A stretch of DNA of 13,880 bases from assembly GCA_031273385.1 (NCBI GenBank), contig JAISRY010000188.1:1-13880 (forward strand), read 5' to 3'. Below are positions 8,691 through 13,880 of the stretch, piece by piece. The translations under genes were made by a program, and so were the position numbers. The notes beneath the pieces were generated by a model. It made no database searches. It was not told the DNA's origin and saw only the letters and a program-made list of their open reading frames with translations. Each line of letters starts with the position of its first letter. Positions within the stretch are counted from its first letter, which is position 1. Source of the stretch: Tannerellaceae bacterium. Its GTDB lineage: Bacteria > Bacteroidota > Bacteroidia > Bacteroidales > Tannerellaceae.

Positions 8691-10091
8691 TTAGATCCCT
8701 TTTCCTGTCAGCACCGTTTTGGCCGTATATAATAATATCGTCATATCCAATGCTAACGACATATTTTCGTAATACAACATATCATACTCCAAGCGTTCGA
8801 CCATCGCGTCCACATCGCCGGCATACCCGTATTTGACCATGCCCCAGGAGGTGATCCCCGGACGGACGTTGTGCAGCAGGTAGTAGTAGGGCGCCTTTTT
8901 GACGATCCGCTCGATAAAATAGCGTCGTTCCGGACGAGGCCCGACAATCGACATATCGCCTTTCAGCACGTTCCAGAACTGCGCCCACTCGTCCAACCGG
9001 TACTTTCGCATCACACGCCCGAAAGGGGTCACGCGGCTATCGTTTTCGTACGACAACAGCGGCCCCCTATTCTCAGACCCCTCATACATCGTCCTGAATT
9101 TATACATAATAAATGGCTTCCCCATATACCCGATACGCTCCTGCTTAAAGAATACCGGCCCGGGGGAATCCCGCTTTACCCGCCAGGCTATGTAGAGGAA
9201 AAGCGGGGAAAAGAGGGTCAGCACCAGGGCGGAAAGCGCCTTATCCATGAAAAGCTTCAGGTTCTTCTCGAACGGCGAGAAATTATTGTCCGTCACGTCG
9301 ATCAGCGGTACGCCATGTATCGTCTTTATCTTTACCTTTGAAAAGAGGTTCGACTTGTCGGCCAATAGCTTGATGGGAAGCGCGTAGGGGTAGAGCGAAT
9401 AGAGGATGGCGAGCATCTTCTCGCTGTCGGGCGATTCGGGGGCGACCACCAGTTCGTCGACCACTCCCGAGGCGATAATACCGGGCAGGCTCTCCAACGT
9501 CCCCAGCACCAGGGAGGGATCCACCCCGACAGGCGCATCCCGCTCTTCGGGGATAAAACCGGCAATCGCATAACCCAGCCGGTAAAGCTCCCCCGCCATG
9601 TGGATAGCCTTGCTTCCCGCCCCGATAATCAGCACGTTCAGCGCCCACTCCCTGTTCCTGATCTTCCTTATCCCCAACTGGGTAATGGTCAGGCGCAACG
9701 TGTATGTGAACGTGAATTGAAGCAGCAACAGCATAAAATACAGTTCGTAATAGGTACGGAAAGAGCGCGGCAAATCATTCAATATGAGGATAAAGAACAG
9801 GAGGGTGACCCCGATGGTAACGGTGATCAGCGTCGTAAAGAACTCGCCGATCCGCGATTTCCCGAACGGCCTGTTGTAATACCCCGAAAAATAATACAGG
9901 ACGAGCCAGAATAGCGGAATAAGCAATTGCCCCTCCAGCACCTTCGTATTCAGCAAATAGTCTTTCAACGTACTGAAACCAAGATAAGAAGCCACCTCCG
10001 CATACCGGAAGGCATTGAACAACGCCCACCCCACAAAGGCCGACAGGAAATCGGAAATCATGTACTTCGCCGCTTGCTTTCGTTTATTCAT
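8691..10091 (-). CDS. Polyprenyl-phosphate sugar-1-phosphate transferase (WcaJ/WbaP type)
   Basis: This family loads the first sugar phosphate onto undecaprenyl phosphate in the inner membrane, starting capsule, O-antigen, exopolysaccharide or protein-glycan synthesis. The 466 residues show four N-terminal membrane segments (about 12-30, 55-70, 86-105, 113-130), a Rossmann-like domain with VLIIGAGSKA (153-162), a fifth hydrophobic segment (about 284-303), and the C-terminal catalytic domain. In that domain SPGPVFFKQERIG, KFRTM (331-335), the D367-E368 pair and GDMSIVGPRPE (378-388) are the family signatures. The segment SWGMVKYGYA replaces the more usual GLAQVNGY-like sequence. No other glycan genes are nearby; it sits between tsaC and the ClC gene with 6-base gaps. 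The sugar it transfers cannot be told from sequence. Confidence 0.92.
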   Translation of the reverse strand: MNKRKQAAKYMISDFLSAFVGWALFNAFRYAEVASYLGFSTLKDYLLNTKVLEGQLLIPLFWLVLYYFSGYYNRPFGKSRIGEFFTTLITVTIGVTLLFFILILNDLPRSFRTYYELYFMLLLLQFTFTYTLRLTITQLGIRKIRNREWALNVLIIGAGSKAIHMAGELYRLGYAIAGFIPEERDAPVGVDPSLVLGTLESLPGIIASGVVDELVVAPESPDSEKMLAILYSLYPYALPIKLLADKSNLFSKVKIKTIHGVPLIDVTDNNFSPFEKNLKLFMDKALSALVLTLFSPLFLYIAWRVKRDSPGPVFFKQERIGYMGKPFIMYKFRTMYEGSENRGPLLSYENDSRVTPFGRVMRKYRLDEWAQFWNVLKGDMSIVGPRPERRYFIERIVKKAPYYYLLHNVRPGITSWGMVKYGYAGDVDAMVERLEYDMLYYENMSLALDMTILLYTAKTVLTGKGI

Positions 10092-10097
10092 CGCTCA

Positions 10098-10658
10098 TTA
10101 CCGGATTAATTGGAACAGGCCGCCCCGTCCAAGCTTGATGATATGGGACGGCTTGGCGCCCGTCGTCTCTTCGCGGCGGTAGTTGACGATATAATCCACC
10201 CCCTCTTTGATCTCGTCCGCTATCCCGTCGTAATTGGCCGGCGAGGGTTCACCGCTGACATTGGCCGAAGTAGAGACCAGCGGCCGGCGGAAGCGTTCGC
10301 AGAGCTTCTGCGAAAACAGCTCTTTCGTCACCCGTATGCCGATGCTCCCGTCTTCAGACAACAGGCCGGCGGCCAGGTTCTTCCCCTCGGGGTAAATCAG
10401 CGTGAGCGGCTCTTCCGACAGCTCGATCAGATCCCAGGCAATATCCGGCACTTCGCCGACATAAGCCGCAAGGCGGGCGGGCGTGTCGACCAATACCAGC
10501 ATCGCTTTACTGTCCGTCCTCCGTTTCAGGCCATAGACCCTCCGGACGGCGCTTTCGTTGGTCGCATCGCACCCTATCCCCCACACCGTATCCGTCGGAT
10601 AGAGGATCACCCCTCCCGCCGATAATACGTCGCACGCCTTTTTTATCTCTTCTATCAT
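10098..10658 (-). CDS. tsaC: L-threonylcarbamoyl-AMP synthase (TsaC/Sua5/YrdC family)
   Basis: The enzyme makes threonylcarbamoyl-AMP from threonine, bicarbonate and ATP, the activated precursor for t6A at position 37 of tRNAs that read ANN codons. From ATG 10658 it has 186 residues, a single YrdC domain without the extra C-terminal domain of long Sua5. Visible motifs: ILYPTDTVWGIGCDA near residue 18, the basic GLKRRTDSKA segment, and PLVSTSANVSG, all in the nucleotide-binding cleft. A longer reading from TTG 10691 would begin inside the predicted -7 box and is rejected. It is the first gene of the operon tsaC, sugar transferase, ClC, fmt. Pairing with fmt groups two tRNA-directed enzymes; tsaC also lies near fmt in E. 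coli. Confidence 0.93.
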   Translation of the reverse strand: MIEEIKKACDVLSAGGVILYPTDTVWGIGCDATNESAVRRVYGLKRRTDSKAMLVLVDTPARLAAYVGEVPDIAWDLIELSEEPLTLIYPEGKNLAAGLLSEDGSIGIRVTKELFSQKLCERFRRPLVSTSANVSGEPSPANYDGIADEIKEGVDYIVNYRREETTGAKPSHIIKLGRGGLFQLIR

Positions 10659-10688
10659 TCCTTTCCTGTCATAAATATAATACGGGAA

Positions 10689-10720
10689 CAAATGTACAAA
10701 TCATTTTTTATGAAACAAAA
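10689..10720 (-). promoter_or_regulatory. Promoter of the tsaC to fmt operon
   Basis: On the minus strand TACATTTG (10689-10696) matches TAnnTTTG, and TTTTG (10716-10720) lies 19 bp upstream. Transcription would start near 10682, about 24 bases before ATG 10658. The region overlaps where a -33 element for the divergent rlmD promoter should be. Confidence 0.65.
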
Positions 10721-10724
10721 TGCC

Positions 10725-10732
10725 TATTTTTG
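10725..10732 (+). promoter_or_regulatory. -7 box of rlmD
   Basis: TATTTTTG fits TAnnTTTG. No clear TTTG is found about 20 bp upstream. Transcription would begin near 10739, downstream of ATG 10720, so that ATG cannot be the start codon if this promoter is used. Confidence 0.5.
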
Positions 10733-10758
10733 TAGCCGTAATTCTAAAGAGAGAAAGA

Positions 10759-12171
10759 TTGGCCAGAAAGAAAAAGCAGTTACCTGTATTGGAACAGGTG
10801 ATGATCACAGATGTAGCCGCCGAGGGAAAGGCTATCGCACGAGTAAACGACCAGGTGGTATTCGTCCCTTTCGTCGCCCCGGGAGACGTTGTCGATATCC
10901 GCCTGACACGTAAAAAAAACAGTTATGCCGAGGGGAAAGCCGTCCGCTTTCATACCCTTTCGGCCAAACGCGCCACCCCGTTCTGTACCCATTTCGGCGT
11001 CTGCGGAGGGTGTAAATGGCAGCATCTTCCCTACGAAGAGCAGTTGGCCTACAAACACAAGCAAGTGATAGACAACCTGGTGCGCATCGGAAAGGTCGCC
11101 CTCGAAGAGGTCTTCCCGATCCTCGGCTCGGAACAGACGACCTCATACCGAAACAAGCTGGAATTTACCTTTTCAAACAAAAAATGGCTGACCGAAGAGG
11201 AGGTGGCCTCCGGCGTCGCCATGGACAGGATGGATGGCGTAGGGTTCCATATACCGGGCATGTTCGACAAAGTATTGGATATAGACCGGTGCTGGCTACA
11301 GGACGACATCTCCAACCGGATCCGCCTATGCCTCAAAGCCTACTGTTTCTCGCACGAGGGATACCCCTTTTTCGACCTCAGGAACCAGGAGGGGTTTATG
11401 CGTACATTAATTATACGCACCTCTACCACAGGCGAACTGATGGTCATCGCCGTCTTCTTTTACGAAGACAGGGAACGGAGGGAGGCGCTGCTCTCGCACC
11501 TGGCCGCCCAGTTCCCCGAAATCACCTCTTTACTGTATATTATCAACGGGAAATGCAACGACACCATTACCGACCAGGCCGTCTGCCTTTTCAGCGGAAA
11601 AGACCATATCATCGAGCAAATGGAGGGTCTACGGTTCAAAATAGGCGCCAAGTCCTTTTACCAGACCAACAGCCGCCAGGCCTATATGCTCTATAAAGTG
11701 GTACGCGACTTTGCCGCCCTCACCGGACGGGAACTGGTCTACGACCTCTATACCGGTACGGGGACGATCGCCCATTTCGTGTCCCGCCAGGCCGCCAAAG
11801 TGATCGGCATAGAGTATGTCCCCGAAGCCATCGAAGACGCAAAGGTCAATTCCGCCCTGAACGGGATAGTGAACACCCTCTTCTTTGCCGGGGATATGAA
11901 AGATATCCTCCACACAGGCTTCGTCAGCGAACACGGCAGGCCGGATGTCGTCATTACCGACCCGCCGCGTGCCGGAATGCACGGCGACGTGGTACAGGCG
12001 ATCCTCTCCGCCGCACCGGAACGTATCGTATATGTGAGTTGCAATCCGGCAACGCAGGCCAGGGACCTCGCCCTGTTGGACGCCGGGTATGCGGTCAGGA
12101 AAGTGCAACCGGTCGATATGTTTCCGCATACGCACCATGTGGAAAACGTCGTACTGCTTCAGAAACGATAA
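10759..12171 (+). CDS. rlmD: 23S rRNA (uracil-C5)-methyltransferase, RlmD/RumA type
   Basis: The family makes 5-methyluridine in 23S rRNA (U1939 in E. coli) using S-adenosylmethionine. With TTG 10759 as start the protein has 470 residues and begins LARKKKQLP, matching the MARKK start I recall for Bacteroidetes homologues; the upstream ATG 10720 precedes the predicted transcription start. Parts: TRAM RNA-binding domain (about 10-65); iron-sulfur cysteines C76, C82, C85 and C178; QTN motif in SFYQTNS; SAM-binding DLYTGTGTIAHF; TDPPRAG; the nucleophile C428 in SCNPATQ; and a C-terminal HVENV glutamate as likely base. All key residues are intact. RlmD and other m5U methyltransferases of the RumA group are similar, so the exact target uridine is not proven. 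Only 15 bases separate it from the next gene. Confidence 0.94.
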   Translation: MARKKKQLPVLEQVMITDVAAEGKAIARVNDQVVFVPFVAPGDVVDIRLTRKKNSYAEGKAVRFHTLSAKRATPFCTHFGVCGGCKWQHLPYEEQLAYKHKQVIDNLVRIGKVALEEVFPILGSEQTTSYRNKLEFTFSNKKWLTEEEVASGVAMDRMDGVGFHIPGMFDKVLDIDRCWLQDDISNRIRLCLKAYCFSHEGYPFFDLRNQEGFMRTLIIRTSTTGELMVIAVFFYEDRERREALLSHLAAQFPEITSLLYIINGKCNDTITDQAVCLFSGKDHIIEQMEGLRFKIGAKSFYQTNSRQAYMLYKVVRDFAALTGRELVYDLYTGTGTIAHFVSRQAAKVIGIEYVPEAIEDAKVNSALNGIVNTLFFAGDMKDILHTGFVSEHGRPDVVITDPPRAGMHGDVVQAILSAAPERIVYVSCNPATQARDLALLDAGYAVRKVQPVDMFPHTHHVENVVLLQKR

Positions 12172-12186
12172 TCCCCCCTCGTGATC

Positions 12187-13572
12187 ATGTACCGGAATTA
12201 TATATACATCCTTTTCGTTGCCCTGCTCCTCTGCCGCTGCTCGGGCAAACCCGCCGACAAGGAAGAGCCGCCCGTCGACCTGCCCCAAATCATAGCGGCG
12301 GGCGAAATCACCGTCGTCACGCTCTATAGCTCGACCTCCTATTTTGAGTACCGCATGCAGCCCATGGGGTACGAATATGACCTGGTAAAGAACTTCGCCG
12401 ACGCCCATCAGCTGAAACTGCATGTCAAAGTGGCCGAGAACGTCACCCGCCTCGTAGAGATGCTCCAGGCAGGCGAAGCCGACGTAGTAGCCTACCCTAT
12501 CCCCGTCAATAACGCCCTCAAACAGGAGGCCATCTATTGCGGACGGGAAATACTCTCCTGCCAGGTACTGGTACAGCCGGTCAAGCCGGGCGAAAAACGG
12601 CTCACAAACGTCGCCGAACTGATCGGCAAAGATGTCTATGTGAAAGCGAATACCTTCTACCACGACCGCCTGGAGAACCTGAACCGCGAACTGGGCGGCG
12701 GCATGCATATCCATGACATAGAGAAAGATACGGTGACGGTCGAAGACCTGATCGAAATGGTCTCCCGCGGCGATATCCCCTATACGGTGAGCGACGACCA
12801 TATTGCGAAGCTGAATAAGACGTACTTCTGGAATATCGACGTCGACCTGAAGATCAGCTTCCAGCAACGTTCCATGTGGGTAGTCAGGAAAAGCTGCCCC
12901 CTGCTGGCGGAAGCCATCAACGCCTGGTCGTCCGACAATGTGACGGAGCATACCCACAAAGCCGCCGTCAAGCGCTATTTCGAGCTGAGCAAGAAAATGC
13001 TGGAACTGAGCATGCCCGCCATAAAGGACGGACACATCTCCCCCTACGATTCGCTGTTCAAAAAGTATGCGAAATCATTAGGCTGGGACTGGGAACTGCT
13101 GGCCTCCGTCGCCTACCAGGAATCCCATTTCAGCAACACCGAAATATCCTGGGCCGGCGCACAGGGTCTGATGGGCATCATGCCCGCTACCTCCCGCACA
13201 TTGGGCGTAGCCCTCGGCGACCTGACCGACCCGGAGATCAGCATCCGCACCGGCGTTGAAGTGATGCGCCGTTTCCGCCAGGGCTTCGTCGACATCACCG
13301 ACCCCGCCGAAGAGATCAAATTCACCCTCGCCTCCTACAACGCCGGCATCGGCCACATCTACGACGCCCAACGCCTGGCCGAAAAATACGGAAAAAACCC
13401 CCACGTATGGGACGACAACGTAGCCGAATACCTCCTCCTAAAAAACGACCCCGACTACTACAACGACCCCCTCTGCAAATACGGCTACCTACGCGGCAAA
13501 GAAACCTACAACTACGTCCGCGAAGTCCTAGGCCGCTACGACTACTACAAACAAAAACTCTCCAGTATCTGA
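12187..13572 (+). CDS. MltF-like membrane-bound lytic murein transglycosylase
   Basis: The enzyme should cleave glycan strands of peptidoglycan to anhydro-muropeptides in the periplasm. ATG 12187 gives 461 residues; a GTG six bases upstream would add two. A hydrophobic signal (6-18) ends in CRC (C16, C18) followed by SGK, suggesting a lipoprotein, though neither cysteine has a textbook lipobox. Residues about 38-270 form a periplasmic solute-binding domain (SBP_bac_3 type, GYEYDLVKNFA). About 293-420 form the transglycosylase domain with catalytic E312 in YQESHF, then GAQGLMGIMPAT and ASYNAG. This two-domain layout is that of MltF. It is probably co-transcribed with rlmD. The last 80 codons use almost only C- or A-ending codons, unlike earlier parts of the gene. 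Confidence 0.93.
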   Translation: MYRNYIYILFVALLLCRCSGKPADKEEPPVDLPQIIAAGEITVVTLYSSTSYFEYRMQPMGYEYDLVKNFADAHQLKLHVKVAENVTRLVEMLQAGEADVVAYPIPVNNALKQEAIYCGREILSCQVLVQPVKPGEKRLTNVAELIGKDVYVKANTFYHDRLENLNRELGGGMHIHDIEKDTVTVEDLIEMVSRGDIPYTVSDDHIAKLNKTYFWNIDVDLKISFQQRSMWVVRKSCPLLAEAINAWSSDNVTEHTHKAAVKRYFELSKKMLELSMPAIKDGHISPYDSLFKKYAKSLGWDWELLASVAYQESHFSNTEISWAGAQGLMGIMPATSRTLGVALGDLTDPEISIRTGVEVMRRFRQGFVDITDPAEEIKFTLASYNAGIGHIYDAQRLAEKYGKNPHVWDDNVAEYLLLKNDPDYYNDPLCKYGYLRGKETYNYVREVLGRYDYYKQKLSSI

Positions 13573-13644
13573 ATCAGCATTTACAGGATAAAACAATATG
13601 AGAATAACGGTATGTCTGTGTAGAGACGCAGGCCCTTTCTATCC

Positions 13645-13725
13645 GGACGGGAGCTATTTCAAATGGAACGGGAACTATTTCAAATAGGACGGGAGCTATT
13701 TTTATTTGCTCGGGAGCTATTTCCG
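13645..13725. repeat. 21-bp tandem repeat with CGGGAGCTATTT core, four units
   Basis: The core CGGGAGCTATTT or CGGGAACTATTT begins at 13648, 13669, 13690 and 13711, an exact 21-bp period. Between cores the sequence is mostly AAAT or TATTT plus GGA. The same 12-mer occurs once at 1079-1090. It starts about 75 bases after the end of the lytic transglycosylase gene. No protein or RNA function is evident. Confidence 0.9.
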
Positions 13726-13739
13726 GTTTTATACAGTTG

Positions 13740-13762
13740 TAATGACGACGAATCGTAATCGT
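13740..13762 (+). repeat. Dispersed repeat with AATGACGACGAATCG core, copy 3
   Basis: These 23 bases match the two copies near 1930 and 2041 with a single C-to-T change. They are in the same orientation and also lie beside a tandem repeat. Confidence 0.8.
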
Positions 13763-13816
13763 CAGAACTCCTGACGTGATAAAGTTTAACTGATTAGAAA
13801 TAAAGGCGATGGATAA

Positions 13817-13849
13817 TTGTTACCCCAAAGTAAAAATGTCGTAAATTTG
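13817..13849 (+). promoter_or_regulatory. Promoter for a gene beginning at the right edge
   Basis: TAAATTTG (13842-13849) fits the -7 consensus, and TTG at 13817-13819 lies 22 bp upstream, slightly long. Transcription would start near 13856, about 15 bases before an ATG at 13871. Confidence 0.5.
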
Positions 13850-13870
13850 CCGTACTAAAAAGAATAAGCT

Positions 13871-13880
13871 ATGCAAATCC
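13871..13880 (+). CDS. Possible start of a further gene, cut by the window end
   Basis: ATG 13871 is followed by CAA and ATC, so the product would start M-Q-I. The only support is the promoter-like sequence just upstream. Nothing can be said about function. Confidence 0.3.

Noticed and set aside
10659..10691. TTG start at 10691 for tsaC
   Set aside because: It falls within the predicted -7 box, and ATG 10658 gives the usual YrdC-domain N-terminus.
11629..13035. 468-codon open frame on the minus strand opposite rlmD and the transglycosylase
   Set aside because: It lies antisense to two genes with intact catalytic motifs, has no recognisable domain, and long shadows are expected from their G/C-ending codons.

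Overview
The window looks like chromosomal DNA from a Bacteroidales bacterium, probably Parabacteroides, Tannerella or a close relative. The protein sequences match that order. Several genes are preceded by the Bacteroidetes-type promoter (TTG or TTTG, 19-22 bp, then TAnnTTTG). Strong Shine-Dalgarno sites are scarce, and the ligA to dapA gene set is familiar from that order. The genus is an inference.

Left flank (1-2427): this part is AT-rich, repeat-rich accessory DNA. A Fic-domain gene on the minus strand runs off the left edge. It seems to lack the beta-hairpin flap found in Fic proteins, and its 3' end reads into paired 20-bp repeats that resemble an IS21-type insertion sequence end. Upstream of its promoter lie five 12-bp palindromes at an exact 22-bp period. 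These are followed by a shared CGGGAGCTATTT element, a low-complexity AT-rich stretch, about 31 units of an 11-bp minisatellite, a degenerate repeat, and a 48-bp-arm hairpin of REP/MITE type.

Core (2388-13572): this part is GC-richer housekeeping DNA. On the plus strand are ligA (NAD-dependent DNA ligase), a translationally coupled small protein of unknown function (DUF6913-like), and dapA (lysine/diaminopimelate synthesis) with its own promoter box. The dapA 3' end overlaps the 3' end of fmt by 27 bp. On the minus strand is a very tight four-gene operon, read tsaC, sugar-phosphate transferase, ClC chloride transporter, fmt. Its gaps are 6, 6 and 9 nt. Two of its products act on tRNA (t6A37 precursor synthesis and initiator tRNA formylation), while the middle two are membrane proteins. 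From an intergenic region shared with tsaC, rlmD (23S rRNA m5U methyltransferase, probably with a TTG start) and an MltF-like lytic transglycosylase are transcribed the other way.

Right flank (13573-13880): a 21-bp tandem repeat reuses the CGGGAGCTATTT element of the left flank. A third copy of a dispersed AATGACGACGAATCG repeat follows, then a promoter and the first codons of another possible gene.

No RNA gene, CRISPR array or clear intrinsic terminator was seen. The most unusual material is the repeat-rich left flank and its relation to the Fic gene, the channel-like residue in the ClC protein, and the extreme C/A-ending codon use at the end of the lytic transglycosylase gene.
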